This document shows, one piece after another, positions 53,656 to 62,399 of a DNA stretch of 64,000 nt; the first letter of the stretch is position 1, and each line of letters starts with the position of its first letter. The position numbers and the translations under genes were made by a program. The stretch is taken from the NCBI GenBank assembly GCA_009699875.1, contig WLNI01000001.1:434001-498000 (forward strand), read 5' to 3'. The notes beneath the pieces were generated by a model, which was not told the origin of the DNA, searched no databases, and worked only from the letters and a program-made list of their open reading frames with translations. Source of the DNA: Actinomycetota bacterium (GTDB lineage: Bacteria > Actinomycetota > Acidimicrobiia > Acidimicrobiales > RAAP-2).

Positions 53656-54330
53656 TCAGGACTCGGTGGGCTCGCTGCCCTCGCCCGACTCTCCTGCAGC
53701 AGCGGCACCATCTTCGCCGACGCCCTCTGCAGCACCCTCTTCGCCGCCTTCTTCTTCGGCTTCGAGGACTTGAGCACGGGCTGCGTGAGCTACTGCGATC
53801 GCTGTTTCTGGATCGGTGTCTGCGACCACTCCATCAGGGAGATCAAGGTCTGCGACTCGAAGCACGTCACCGATCACCATGGCTGAGATGTCAATCTCAA
53901 GCGACGTTGGGATAGAACCAGGTCGGGCGCTCACTGACACAGTGAACAACTGCTGGTCAACTCCACCGTCTGCGTGACGGACGTCAACGGCATCTCCAGT
54001 GATGACGACCGGTACTTCCACCGTGACCATTTCGTCTCGACTTGTGATTTGGAAGTCAACGTGCTGAACAGTTCCACGCACCGGGTGGCGCTGGAACGAA
54101 CGCGCCAGCACGAGATAGCGGTCACTGCCCGTATCGAGTTCGAGCAACTGGTTTGTTCCTGACTCACCGGTCAACGCGACTCGAAGTGCAGGCCCATCAA
54201 TTGCGACTGACAACGGTTCAGTTCCGTGTCCGTAGACAATCGCGGGAATTTTTCCTTCTTTGCGAAGGCGACGGGTAGCTCGTGAGCCGGTCGCTCGACC
54301 AACTTCAGCTGTCAGGGTGATCTCAGGCAT
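53656..54330 (-). CDS. rplY: 50S ribosomal protein L25/general stress protein Ctc
   Basis: This 224-residue two-domain L25 (TL5/Ctc) protein binds 5S rRNA. The N-terminal domain has VGRATGSRATRRLRKEGKIPAIVYGHG and RSFQRHPVRGTVQHVDFQ. The C-terminal beta domain has VPVVITGDAVDVRHADGGVDQQLFTVSV and LEIDISAMVIGDVLRVADLDLPDGV. An acidic Glu/Gly/Ala tail of about 35 residues ends it. ATG at 54330 follows AAGGAG. It begins 98 nt after prs. Confidence 0.95.
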   Translation of the reverse strand: MPEITLTAEVGRATGSRATRRLRKEGKIPAIVYGHGTEPLSVAIDGPALRVALTGESGTNQLLELDTGSDRYLVLARSFQRHPVRGTVQHVDFQITSRDEMVTVEVPVVITGDAVDVRHADGGVDQQLFTVSVSARPGSIPTSLEIDISAMVIGDVLRVADLDLPDGVVADTDPETAIAVAHAARAQVLEAEEEGGEEGAAEGVGEDGAAAAGESGEGSEPTES

Positions 54331-54395
54331 GACGTGGGACTCCTTGGGGAGAACGATAGGGATTCGAAAACAACGCTTCGGATTAGGCCTCTTAT

Positions 54396-54415
54396 CCTAG
54401 CCCTTCTGGGCCAGG
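54396..54415. other. short hairpin after prs
   Basis: An 8-bp stem (CCTGGCCC with GGGCTAGG in transcript sense, loop AGAA) lies 13 nt beyond the prs stop and before rplY. No T-run follows, so partial termination or mRNA stabilisation is possible. Confidence 0.35.
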
Positions 54416-54428
54416 GCCTCAGAATCGC

Positions 54429-55436
54429 TCAGGCGAGGTTCTCTCCGCCGAAGATCTCTGAGACAGAAGTGTCCTCAAAGACCGCATCAATGGCATCTCC
54501 GATGATGGAGGCCACCGAGAGGACCTCCAGGGTGTCGAACTCATGTTCTGAAGGAATCGGCAGAGTATCGGTGACCACCACTCGAGAAAATGGTGCCGCT
54601 TTCAGCCGGGCCGTCGCTGGATCAGAGAGGACGGCGTGCGTCGCCATGGCCCAGATGTCTTTGGCGCCTGACTGGCTCAAGAGCTCCGCCGCTGCACAGA
54701 TCGTTGATGCGGTATCGATCATGTCGTCGATCAAGATGCAGTGTCGGCCCGCAACCTCACCAACGACGTGGCGAGCTTCAACTTGGTTCATCGTTCCACG
54801 AGGCCGGGTCTTGTGAACCAGCGCCAAGTCGCAGCCCAAGTGCTGCGAGTATCGTTCGGCCACTTTGACTCGCCCAGCATCAGGGGCAACCACCACGATG
54901 TCACTGCCCACATGCTTCTTGAGATAACCCTCAAGGACAGGGGCAGCGGTGAGGTGGTCGAATGGGAGATCGAAGAAGCCCTGGATCTGTCCCGAGTGGA
55001 GATCGACGGACACGACACGATCAACACCTGCGGCTTGTAACATGTCGGCTACTAATTTTGCGGTGATCGGTTCTCGACCAGTGGATTTGCGGTCTTGGCG
55101 TGAGTAGCCGTAGTAAGGACACACTGCAGTAATTCTTTTGGCGGATGCACGTTTTGCTGCATCAACCATGATTAGTTGCTCCATCAATGTGTCATTCACT
55201 GGGCCGCAGTGCGTCTGAATAATGAAGACGTCGGAGCCACGTAACGAGTTATCAAAGCGACAGTGAACTTCACCATTAGCGAACTCACGGAGATTTGCAT
55301 TCGAAAGCGACACTCCCAAGTGGTCAGCAATGGCCTCGCTGAGCTCAGGGTGTGATCGACCAGAAACGAGGGCGAGACGACGAGTTGGGATGACCTCCAC
55401 GCTTCGAACGCTAGCAAGGTCTGGAGAGGTCGTCAT
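54429..55436 (-). CDS. prs: ribose-phosphate pyrophosphokinase
   Basis: This 335-residue enzyme makes PRPP from ribose-5-P and ATP for nucleotide, histidine and tryptophan synthesis. Visible motifs: LREFANGEVHCRFDNSLRG, CPYYGYSRQDRKSTGREPIT (ATP-binding flexible region), VVSVDLHSGQIQGFFDLPFDHL, VVAPDAGRVKVAERY and the PRPP loop CILIDDMIDTASTICAA. It is in the usual glmU-prs order, 5 nt after the GlmU-like gene, so the two are co-transcribed. Confidence 0.97.
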   Translation of the reverse strand: MTTSPDLASVRSVEVIPTRRLALVSGRSHPELSEAIADHLGVSLSNANLREFANGEVHCRFDNSLRGSDVFIIQTHCGPVNDTLMEQLIMVDAAKRASAKRITAVCPYYGYSRQDRKSTGREPITAKLVADMLQAAGVDRVVSVDLHSGQIQGFFDLPFDHLTAAPVLEGYLKKHVGSDIVVVAPDAGRVKVAERYSQHLGCDLALVHKTRPRGTMNQVEARHVVGEVAGRHCILIDDMIDTASTICAAAELLSQSGAKDIWAMATHAVLSDPATARLKAAPFSRVVVTDTLPIPSEHEFDTLEVLSVASIIGDAIDAVFEDTSVSEIFGGENLA

Positions 55437-55441
55437 CCGAC

Positions 55442-56527
55442 CTAGGGAGCGAGCGATTGGAAGGCTGCGATCCGACTCGACTCCGCGACCACCACACTTG
55501 GAGCGAGCGTGACAAACGACTCAACAAATGCGCCCGACCCTATGGTCGCGTGGAGCGCGTGCACCGTCCCCACAACGGCTCGTTCACCCATGGTTGTGTC
55601 CTCAAGCATCGCATTTGGCCCTATCCGGCAGCCTTCAGCAATCCGACACTTCCCTCGAAGGACTGTTCCTGGAAGCAGCGTGACGTCCTTTCCGAGCTCA
55701 ACGTCAGTGTCAACGTAGGTCCTCTCTGGATCCCACATCGTGACGCCTCGCCGCATCCATCGTTCATTGATGCGGTCCCGTAGTTCTGCTTCGGCCACCG
55801 AAAGCTGAGCTCGATCATTAACGCCGGCTGCTTCCATTGAATCGACCACGGTCAGCGAATGCGTTGGATACCCCGCCTCGTAGAGCACACCGACCACGTC
55901 GGTGAGATAGTGCTCGCCTTGCGCATTTGATGATCCCAATCGGCGCAGCGCCGGTGCGAGAAGCGCCCGCCGGAAGCAGTAAATCGAGGTATTTACTTCA
56001 TGGATCTCTCGTTCTTGTTGGGTGGCGTCCCCGTGTTCAACGATTCCAGACACTCGACCATCTTTTCCTCGGACTATTCGTCCATAGCCCGTCGGGTCGT
56101 CAAGCTCTGCGGTAAGCAGCGTGACACCAGCCTCTCGGTCTCGATGCCGGGCGACGAGTTCAGCCAATGTGGCTGGTCGAAGGAGTGGTGTATCTCCCGG
56201 AAGGACGACGACATCATCGTCGTCCTCCACGCTCGAGAACGCGCTCAACGCAACGGCAGCGGCATCGCCCGTTCCCCGTTGCACTACCTGCTCCACGAAT
56301 TCGACCCGCAGGCCTTCGGGGGCTAACTCGCTCACCGTTTTCGTCACTTGATCTCCACCGTGTCCAACGACCACCACGACACGCTGGACGTCGAGCTCGG
56401 CCAAGGCATCAATGACATGGAGGATCATTGGACGCCCGCAGAGGCGGTGGAGCGGCTTTGGAAGCGAAGATCGCATACGCGACCCCTCCCCTGCCGCCAA
56501 GACGATGGCGTGTAACTCTCTGCTCAC
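55442..56527 (-). CDS. glmU: GlmU-type UDP-GlcNAc pyrophosphorylase, C-terminally short
   Basis: This 361-residue protein has the GlmU uridylyltransferase domain: AIVLAAGEGSRMRSSLPKPLHRLCG, QRGTGDAAAVALS, VLPGDTPLLRPATL, GYGRIVRGKDGRVSGIVEHGDA, IHEVNTSIYCFR and EHYLTDVVGVLYEAGY, followed by a short left-handed beta helix (VTMWDPERTYVDTDVELGKDV onward). Normal bifunctional GlmU has 450 or more residues. Missing here is the acetyltransferase active-site part, with its NFVEVK, HLSYxGD and NYDG segments. It should make UDP-GlcNAc from GlcNAc-1-P but not acetylate GlcN-1-P. It starts at GTG 56527 with GGAGG just before, 5 nt upstream of prs. Confidence 0.88.
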   Translation of the reverse strand: MSRELHAIVLAAGEGSRMRSSLPKPLHRLCGRPMILHVIDALAELDVQRVVVVVGHGGDQVTKTVSELAPEGLRVEFVEQVVQRGTGDAAAVALSAFSSVEDDDDVVVLPGDTPLLRPATLAELVARHRDREAGVTLLTAELDDPTGYGRIVRGKDGRVSGIVEHGDATQQEREIHEVNTSIYCFRRALLAPALRRLGSSNAQGEHYLTDVVGVLYEAGYPTHSLTVVDSMEAAGVNDRAQLSVAEAELRDRINERWMRRGVTMWDPERTYVDTDVELGKDVTLLPGTVLRGKCRIAEGCRIGPNAMLEDTTMGERAVVGTVHALHATIGSGAFVESFVTLAPSVVVAESSRIAAFQSLAP

Positions 56528-56571
56528 CCCTCCATCTCTAGCAGGCCCACGCTCGTCTAGCGTGATTTGTT

Positions 56572-57483
56572 ATGGACCAGATTCCTTACGACGAGTTCAG
56601 CCTCTTCCATGAAAATGCTGAAGAGTGGGGACTGCCCTACGAGCGTGACCCATTCGTCCGCCGAGAGGCCACGGCTCTTCCTGACGGGAGATCACTCTCT
56701 GGCTTGCGTTGGGGCGAGGAGACCCCTTCTCTCATCATGCTCCACGGTGGAGCGCAAAATGCTCACACGTACGACACTGTGGCGCTCGCGATTGAACGCC
56801 CCCTCCTTACGCTCGACTTACCGGGACATGGACACTCTGACGGCGGAACGCAGGGCAAGGCAATGAATCCCGCGTCAATGGCTGAGGACGTCGCACACGC
56901 CATCGAGGCACACTCTCGCCCTCCGGTGGTGTTGGTGGGAATGTCATTAGGAGGCTTAACGTCCCTTCACCTCGCAGCGTCTCGCCCCGATCTCATTTCT
57001 CGAGTTGCCTTCATCGACATCACCCCAGGAGTCAACGGCACGAAGGCGCAGCACATCACGGCGTTTGTCAATGGACCAGAAGGATTCGAAAGTTTTGATG
57101 AACTCTTGGCACGAACGATTGAATTCAACCCCACGCGAAGCGAATCGAGTTTGCGGCGCGGCATCCTTCACAATGCACTTCAACTCGAGGACGGCACCTG
57201 GGTCTGGCGTTGGGCCCGGCATCGCAGTAACCCGACGGGGGCCGAGGGCGAGATCAAAAGTCCTCCAACAGAGGGCCTCTGGGATCTGTTGGGATCACTC
57301 ACGCAGCCTGTGATGTTGGTTCGAGGGATGGACAAAGGAAGTGTTGTTGATGACGACGATGAACAAGAGTTTCGCCGCCGACTTCCCACTGCCAGGATCG
57401 AACATGTTCAGGGTGCTGGTCACTCAATTCAAGGTGACCAGCCCTTGGTGCTCGCGACACTTATCCAAGAGTTCGCTTCCTAA
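56572..57483 (+). CDS. alpha/beta hydrolase
   Basis: This 303-residue hydrolase has the oxyanion segment MLHGGAQNAHTYD, LDLPGHGHSDGG, nucleophile serine 125 in VGMSLGGLTS, an acid in VRGMDKGSVVDDDD and histidine 284 in GAGHSIQGD. No signal peptide, so cytoplasmic; substrate unknown. ATG at 56572 has TAGCGT ending 8 nt upstream and no clear ribosome site, so a very short leader is likely. It diverges from glmU and is convergent with tRNA-Gln 12 nt beyond its stop. Confidence 0.88.
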   Translation: MDQIPYDEFSLFHENAEEWGLPYERDPFVRREATALPDGRSLSGLRWGEETPSLIMLHGGAQNAHTYDTVALAIERPLLTLDLPGHGHSDGGTQGKAMNPASMAEDVAHAIEAHSRPPVVLVGMSLGGLTSLHLAASRPDLISRVAFIDITPGVNGTKAQHITAFVNGPEGFESFDELLARTIEFNPTRSESSLRRGILHNALQLEDGTWVWRWARHRSNPTGAEGEIKSPPTEGLWDLLGSLTQPVMLVRGMDKGSVVDDDDEQEFRRRLPTARIEHVQGAGHSIQGDQPLVLATLIQEFAS

Positions 57484-57495
57484 CTTTCTTCTCGG

Positions 57496-57568
57496 CTGGC
57501 GGGGGAGGGCTCGAACCTCCAACCTCCGGATTCAAAGTCCGGCATTCTGCCGATTGAACTACCCGCCA
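57496..57568 (-). tRNA. tRNA-Gln (TTG)
   Basis: On the minus strand a full cloverleaf is visible: acceptor TGGCGGG/CCCGCCA, D-stem GTTC/GAAT, anticodon stem CCGGA/TCCGG with loop CTTTGAA (anticodon TTG), variable loop AGGTT, T-arm GGAGG-TTCGAGC-CCTCC and discriminator G. It is 73 nt with no encoded CCA. TTG reads CAA, and the weak first acceptor pair (U-A) is typical for glutamine tRNA. Confidence 0.97.
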
Positions 57569-57702
57569 CTGTGAGACTCTTCACTATCAGATTGACCGAG
57601 GTCCTGATGAAAAGAGCTCATTCTTCAACTGTCCTTATCTTCCTCATGGGATCCCTTTAGACCCATACGACAGGCTAGAGGGCAGAACGCAAGGAGATTG
57701 AA

Positions 57703-57996
57703 ATGCCCCACTCAGCACCACCACGACAGTTTGATCCAATCGCCGCTCGAAAGATCGGTCAGCACCGAATCGCCAGATCCACCCTAGCCGCAGGGGTTCT
57801 TGCGACCATGAGCACGCTCGGGCTCGTTGGCGTCTTCGCAGAACACAGTCTCGCTGGGGCCACCACGGCAACATCGAACTCGTCATCGACCTCGCCGTCG
57901 ACGAGTAGTACCTCAGATGATGAATCTTCGTCGTCATCAGGTGCGACTCTCACCCCGACCACCGCCGCTCCACAAGTCACCACTCACGGTTCCTAG
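57703..57996 (+). CDS. small secreted/anchored Ser/Thr-rich protein with SGAT motif
   Basis: This 97-residue protein has a basic N-terminus, one hydrophobic segment (about residues 28-48; LAAGVLATMSTLGLVGVFAEH), then a low-complexity Ser/Thr/Asp tail containing SSSSGATLTPTT. It shares the STxGLVGxxAxxxxxGATT block with the 173-residue protein at 60215, so they are paralogues. ATG at 57703 follows AAGGAG by 6 nt. It precedes an MprAB-like two-component system by 90 nt. SGAT matches the core at which ApbE attaches FMN in other proteins, and an ApbE gene lies 2.8 kb downstream; flavin attachment here is only an inference. Confidence 0.65.
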   Translation: MPHSAPPRQFDPIAARKIGQHRIARSTLAAGVLATMSTLGLVGVFAEHSLAGATTATSNSSSTSPSTSSTSDDESSSSSGATLTPTTAAPQVTTHGS

Positions 57997-58086
57997 CCCC
58001 AGTGATGTCGTCGAGGCTTCAAGAACCTCGGTAGTCTCGTTTGAGATCAAACGACCCAAACGTCACTGGAAAGAAAGGATGAGAGC

Positions 58087-58764
58087 ATGCGCATTTTGGT
58101 TGTTGATGACGATCAAGCCGTACGCGAATCTCTCCGAAGAGCCTTAGTCCTTGAGGGCTACGACGTCGAGCTCGCCGAGGACGGAACGGCAGCCTTGCGC
58201 TCTCTCACGCAATCTGCACCTGACGCCATCGTCTTGGATTTGCAGATGCCGGACGTTGATGGTTTAGAAGTATGTCGACGGCTCCGTACATTGGGCGACA
58301 CCACCCCCGTCCTCATGCTGACTGCTCGCGACGCTGTGGGCGATCGAGTCGAGGGCCTCGATGCAGGTGCTGACGATTATTTGGTGAAGCCGTTTGATCT
58401 CGCGGAACTCTTTGCACGACTTCGAGCCCTCTTGCGACGCAAAACTCCAAGTTCGAGCGACAGCGACCTCTTGCGTTTCGACGACCTCTCTCTCGACCTC
58501 ATGAGTCGAGAGGTCCGCCGAGGTGATCGATCGTTCGTCTTGACCAAAATCGAGTTTGAACTTCTCGAACTCTTTATGAATCACCCACGACAAGTTCTCA
58601 CCCGGGACAATATTTTGGACCAAGTCTGGGGTTACGACTTCGACTCTGGGACGAACTCATTGGCTGTCTACATTGGCTACCTTCGTCGAAAGACCGAAGA
58701 GAATGGCGAGCCACGGCTTCTCCAAACGGTCAGAGGCGTGGGCTACGTCCTGCGCGAACCGTGA
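58087..58764 (+). CDS. OmpR-family response regulator (MprA-like)
   Basis: This 225-residue regulator has a receiver domain with the acidic pair VVDDDQ, phosphoacceptor aspartate 51 in [12 protein letters not shown] and lysine 101 in DDYLVKPF, then a winged-helix DNA-binding domain ([62 protein letters not shown]). This resembles MprA/PrrA types of actinobacteria. ATG at 58087 follows AAAGGATGAG. Its TGA overlaps the GTG of the kinase gene (GTGA). The flanking redox operon and small secreted proteins are plausible targets. Confidence 0.93.
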   Translation: MRILVVDDDQAVRESLRRALVLEGYDVELAEDGTAALRSLTQSAPDAIVLDLQMPDVDGLEVCRRLRTLGDTTPVLMLTARDAVGDRVEGLDAGADDYLVKPFDLAELFARLRALLRRKTPSSSDSDLLRFDDLSLDLMSREVRRGDRSFVLTKIEFELLELFMNHPRQVLTRDNILDQVWGYDFDSGTNSLAVYIGYLRRKTEENGEPRLLQTVRGVGYVLREP

Positions 58765-60110
58765 CCTTTCGAGTCCGACTGGTTCTTGCGGCCACCGCTG
58801 CGGTGACCATCGCCGTCCTTTTGGCCTGCGCAGCAGCGTGGGTCGTGGCGCGAAATTCATTACTGCGCTCGGTTGATGACACGCTCTATCAATCGTCGCA
58901 ACTCACTATTAATCGGGCCACCATCGCCACGAATCAAAGCAACGGGGCTTACACCCAGGTCACCGGTGCAAGCGGAACGGTCCTGCTCACCACAGCAAAC
59001 CCCGCCCTCCCGGTCAACGCACTTGTGCGCTCCTACGCCGAAGGAAACGAAGAGGGCTACTCCTACGTCACGATTGAATATCAAGGCGTCGTGCTGCGAG
59101 AGATGATCTCTCCTCTCCAGCCAGGCCAACAGATCGGTACTGGTCAAGGAACTGGCTTTCTCCCAGAGACCGCCGCTCTCCAACTCGCCCAACCTCTCAC
59201 TGGTGTCAATCAGCAACTTCGCCAACTTGGAGGGACGCTGCTCTTTGTCGCGGCCGGTGGAGTGTTGATCGCAATACTTTTGGGGCTCTTAGTTGCCCAG
59301 ACCGTCATTCGGCCACTGAACAAAGTCACGGACGCCATCGAAGACTTAGCTGAAACGACAGATCTTTCTCGTCGATTAGACGAAGGAGGCAGCGATGAAC
59401 TTGGTCGATTGCGCTCTGTGTTTAACCGGCTCTTAAGCGCGTTAGAGCGTTCAAATAACCAGCAACAACAACTCGTCATGGATGCGTCCCATGAGCTTCG
59501 GACACCACTCACGAGTCTGCGAACAAACACCGAAGTTCTCCGACGAGTCGATGAACTCGATCCACTCACGCGAAACCAACTTCTTGATGACGTCCTCACT
59601 CAGTTGACCGAACTGACCAACCTGGTCGGCGACTTGTCAGAACTCGCTCGAGGCGAACCCGAAGCAACTCCCCCAAGTAGATTCCGCCTCGATCAACTCG
59701 TCGACGATCTCGTCAATGTGGCGTCAACGTACGGGAGGACTCGAAATGTTGAAATAGAACTCGATGCGACGGAGTCCTGGGTGTTCGCACAGCGAGACCG
59801 GGTGGGTCGAGCTATCGGTAATTTGATCAACAACGCCATTAAATGGAGCCCCGAGGGAGGAACGATCTCCGTCCGAGTCCTCGACGGGTCCGTGAGCGTC
59901 GAAGACGAAGGACCTGGCATTGCCGAGGAAGACCTCCCAAAGATCTTCGATCGGTTCTATCGAGCCCCCTCGGCTCGGAGCCTGCCGGGCTCAGGCTTAG
60001 GGCTCTCGATTGTCGCCCAGGTGGCGGCGAACGAAAAGGGCCATGTTGAGGCTGGGAAGGGCCAAACGGGTGGGGCATTGCTGAAATTCTCGATTCCCTC
60101 CGTTCCCTGA
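58761..60110 (+). CDS. sensor histidine kinase (MprB-like)
   Basis: This 449-residue kinase has a membrane helix at about residues 7-29, an extracytoplasmic sensor loop (30-150), a second helix (about 155-178), and a HAMP domain ([26 protein letters not shown]). The dimerisation H-box has histidine 244 in [17 protein letters not shown]. The catalytic domain follows with [11 protein letters not shown] (N-box), [22 protein letters not shown] (G1/F) and GSGLGLSIV (G2). The layout is that of MprB. It starts at GTG 58761, coupled to the regulator. It ends 104 nt before the next gene. Confidence 0.94.
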   Translation: MTFRVRLVLAATAAVTIAVLLACAAAWVVARNSLLRSVDDTLYQSSQLTINRATIATNQSNGAYTQVTGASGTVLLTTANPALPVNALVRSYAEGNEEGYSYVTIEYQGVVLREMISPLQPGQQIGTGQGTGFLPETAALQLAQPLTGVNQQLRQLGGTLLFVAAGGVLIAILLGLLVAQTVIRPLNKVTDAIEDLAETTDLSRRLDEGGSDELGRLRSVFNRLLSALERSNNQQQQLVMDASHELRTPLTSLRTNTEVLRRVDELDPLTRNQLLDDVLTQLTELTNLVGDLSELARGEPEATPPSRFRLDQLVDDLVNVASTYGRTRNVEIELDATESWVFAQRDRVGRAIGNLINNAIKWSPEGGTISVRVLDGSVSVEDEGPGIAEEDLPKIFDRFYRAPSARSLPGSGLGLSIVAQVAANEKGHVEAGKGQTGGALLKFSIPSVP

Positions 60111-60214
60111 GTTTCTTTCAGTTCCTTGGCTAATTCTTTTGGTGTGGCTTCCTTATTCTTAAAGAGTTCGGCGAAACTAGAGACAGAGAAAACAACCCTC
60201 GCCCAAGGAGCCCA

Positions 60215-60736
60215 ATGTCGCGTTACACACCCCCCACCTCACGAGAGATCGGTGTACGACGCGTCCAGTCCATCACCAAGCTGACGGCCTTGAGTTGTGT
60301 GCTCAGCACGGCTGGACTCGTTGGCTTTGTCGCCCACGAATACGGCGGCGCCACGACGAATGCTGGTGCAGCCACTACGCCGGTCGCTGGATCAAGTGGA
60401 TCGTCACCGATCGGCTCGTCACCATCGGGCCTTACTCCAACGACTACTCCTCAACAGAGTGGTGCAACGAGCAGCCCAGGTGGGGTCTCAACGGGGTCAG
60501 GATCTTCGTCGCAACTCGCTCCGTCTTCGACTCCTTCATCAGGCTCAAGCATCTCAAGTGGTACGAGTAGCTCAAGTGGTACGAGTAGCTCAAGTGGCGC
60601 ATCATCATCATCTGCCCCTTCAGCCACACCGTCTGCTCCTGCCCCAGTCGTGACGACACCACCGGTCTACGTTCCCACGACGGCGCCACCAGCCACGACG
60701 CCCCAGTGCCATTCCACTGGCTCGCGACCTTGTTGA
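60215..60736 (+). CDS. secreted/anchored Ser-rich repeat protein with SGAT motif
   Basis: This 173-residue protein has a basic N-terminus, one hydrophobic segment (about residues 22-42; LTALSCVLSTAGLVGFVAH), then GGATT and a long Ser/Gly/Thr/Pro tail containing QQSGATSSPG and SSGTSSSSGTSSSSGA repeats, ending CHSTGSRPC with two cysteines. It is a paralogue of the 57703 product. ATG at 60215 follows AAGGAG. It leads the ApbE/ferric-reductase-like/NuoF-like/ferredoxin operon. The tail lacks a folded FMN-binding domain, so being an ApbE substrate through SGAT is a hypothesis; it may equally be a simple wall-spanning stalk. Confidence 0.65.
   Translation: MSRYTPPTSREIGVRRVQSITKLTALSCVLSTAGLVGFVAHEYGGATTNAGAATTPVAGSSGSSPIGSSPSGLTPTTTPQQSGATSSPGGVSTGSGSSSQLAPSSTPSSGSSISSGTSSSSGTSSSSGASSSSAPSATPSAPAPVVTTPPVYVPTTAPPATTPQCHSTGSRPC
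60553..60597 (+). repeat. 18-bp tandem repeat, 2.5 copies
   Basis: The unit CTCAAGTGGTACGAGTAG occurs at 60553-60570 and 60571-60588 without change, with a 9-bp partial third copy to 60597. In frame it encodes the SSGTSS repeats of the Ser-rich protein and could vary in number by slippage. Confidence 0.9.
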
Positions 60737-60759
60737 ATGATGCTCCTTCGCCCCCGACG

Positions 60760-61719
60760 ATGGATGCCCTGCCAGTCTTTGACCGTTTTTCGATTTGGAG
60801 TACGTCGGTAGATCTTGGGGTCACGTCGGCCGCTGCCTTAGCTGACGCCCGCGTTATTCTTGATGGCGTCTTGGTCGAGGTCGAACAAGCCGCAAGTCGG
60901 TTCCGACCGAACACCGAAATCTTCGATCTCAATGCCTCTGCTGGAACTGGACCGTTTCAGGCATCACCGATGCTCTTTGATCTTGTCGCCCACAGCGTCC
61001 ATGCTGCGCACGTCACAAGCGGCGCATGCGATCCAACGGTGGCGGACTCACTCATTGCCCTCGGTTACGACCGAGATTACGGTGCACTCCTCGATGAGGG
61101 AACCATCGATTCAACACATATTCGTCCTTCTCCAGGTGTCAGCGGCATCGTCCTCAATGCCGACCAGCTCACAATCGAACTTCCCGACGGCGTGCATCTC
61201 GACCTCGGGGCTACCGCCAAAGCCCGAGCGGCTGACATTGCCGCTGAAGGAATCCATGCACAACTCTCAGTGGGTGTGGTGGTCGACATTGGAGGAGACC
61301 TCCGAGTAGCCGGCCCCGCCCCAGTAGATGGCTGGATGATCGGTATTGCCGACGAACCAAAAGATGCCGAGGTTCGAGGGCATGACGGCGACGCTCAAGA
61401 GGTGGTCTCGATTTCCAAGGGAGCTCTTGCGACCTCGTCGAGCGTCGTTCGCCACTGGAATCGAAGTGACACTCGTCACCACCACGTCATCGATCCATCA
61501 ACCGGGTGGTCGGTTGAAACTCCCTTCAGGATGGTCACCATCTCGGCTGGGACCTGTGTCGAAGCGAACGCATTTTCGACAGCAGCAATCGTCTGGGGAG
61601 AAGACGCACTTTTTGAGATCCCTCAACGGTCTCTCGTGGCACGCCTTGTGCGTCATGATGGAACGATCGAGCGGCTCGGGGGATGGCCGCTTCCAGAGAC
61701 GGAAGGTGGAATCGCATGA
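60760..61719 (+). CDS. apbE: FAD:protein FMN transferase (ApbE)
   Basis: This 319-residue ApbE-family enzyme covalently attaches FMN to a threonine of target proteins. Motifs: ASRFRPNTEIFDLNAS, HLDLGATAKARAADIA (variant of DLGGIAKG), VVVDIGGDLRVAG, DTRHHHVIDPSTGWSVE and VEANAFSTAAIVWG near the magnesium site. No signal peptide is evident in the chosen form, although known ApbE proteins act outside the membrane. The start is uncertain: ATG at 60760 and GTG at 60706 are options, the latter overlapping the Ser-rich gene. Its TGA overlaps the next ATG. The natural substrate, an FMN-binding domain protein, is not seen in the window. Confidence 0.9.
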   Translation: MDALPVFDRFSIWSTSVDLGVTSAAALADARVILDGVLVEVEQAASRFRPNTEIFDLNASAGTGPFQASPMLFDLVAHSVHAAHVTSGACDPTVADSLIALGYDRDYGALLDEGTIDSTHIRPSPGVSGIVLNADQLTIELPDGVHLDLGATAKARAADIAAEGIHAQLSVGVVVDIGGDLRVAGPAPVDGWMIGIADEPKDAEVRGHDGDAQEVVSISKGALATSSSVVRHWNRSDTRHHHVIDPSTGWSVETPFRMVTISAGTCVEANAFSTAAIVWGEDALFEIPQRSLVARLVRHDGTIERLGGWPLPETEGGIA

Positions 61720-62399
61720 TTGGACTGACGTCACCGATTCTTTGGTACACCGCACGTGCGTCTGGCATCGTCACGCTGCTTCTCTTCACCCTGGTCATGG
61801 CGATGGGCATCATGACGGCGACTCGAGTCGGAGGAGCCCCACTGCCTCGATTCGCAGTTGCCGAGCTTCACCGCCGACTCTCTCTGATCGCGGTGATCTT
61901 TTTGGCACTTCATATTGCCGCTTCGGTGATCGACACCTACGTGCACATCAGTGTCGTTGCGATCTTCGTCCCCTTTGCTTCGGCGTACAAGCCTCTTTGG
62001 GTGGCCCTAGGAACGGTCTCGCTCGATCTCATCTTGGCCATCACACTCACCAGTCTGTTCCGCCAACGAATTAATCATGAGGCCTGGAGAGCCATTCACT
62101 GGCTCTCCTATCTTGCGTGGCCGATTGCTCTCATCCACTCAATCTTCATCGGCACCGATGTTCGCTTTGGATGGATGGATCTCTTCGTCGCAGGCTGTGT
62201 GGCTATCGTCGTCGCCTCTGCCATCTGGCGCATCTGGGCCAACCCTCACCCTGATGGGGCGCTCACAGCCGTCCCAGATCGAACCACTCCAAAGACTGCT
62301 CGGAGCGCAAAACGGGCACCTCGCGTCCCTCAGCAACGAGCTGCGCAGACCTCAACACCGATCGCCTCATCGTCAAGGCCGAAGCGCCCACCGCAATGA
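61716..62399 (+). CDS. ferric-reductase-like/cytochrome b transmembrane protein
   Basis: This 227-residue protein has about six membrane helices and paired histidines: H52 (ELHRRLSLI), H66 (FLALHIAAS), H128 (AIHWLSYLAW) and H141 (ALIHSIF), the arrangement that binds two b haems in the ferric reductase/YedZ (MsrQ) group. It would move electrons across the cytoplasmic membrane. The C-terminal tail (about 45 residues) is basic and Pro/Ser-rich. ATG at 61716 overlaps the ApbE stop (ATGA), and the end overlaps the NuoF-like start. Context suggests electrons arrive from the NuoF-like protein and ferredoxin and leave to an outer flavin. Confidence 0.85.
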   Translation: MIGLTSPILWYTARASGIVTLLLFTLVMAMGIMTATRVGGAPLPRFAVAELHRRLSLIAVIFLALHIAASVIDTYVHISVVAIFVPFASAYKPLWVALGTVSLDLILAITLTSLFRQRINHEAWRAIHWLSYLAWPIALIHSIFIGTDVRFGWMDLFVAGCVAIVVASAIWRIWANPHPDGALTAVPDRTTPKTARSAKRAPRVPQQRAAQTSTPIASSSRPKRPPQ

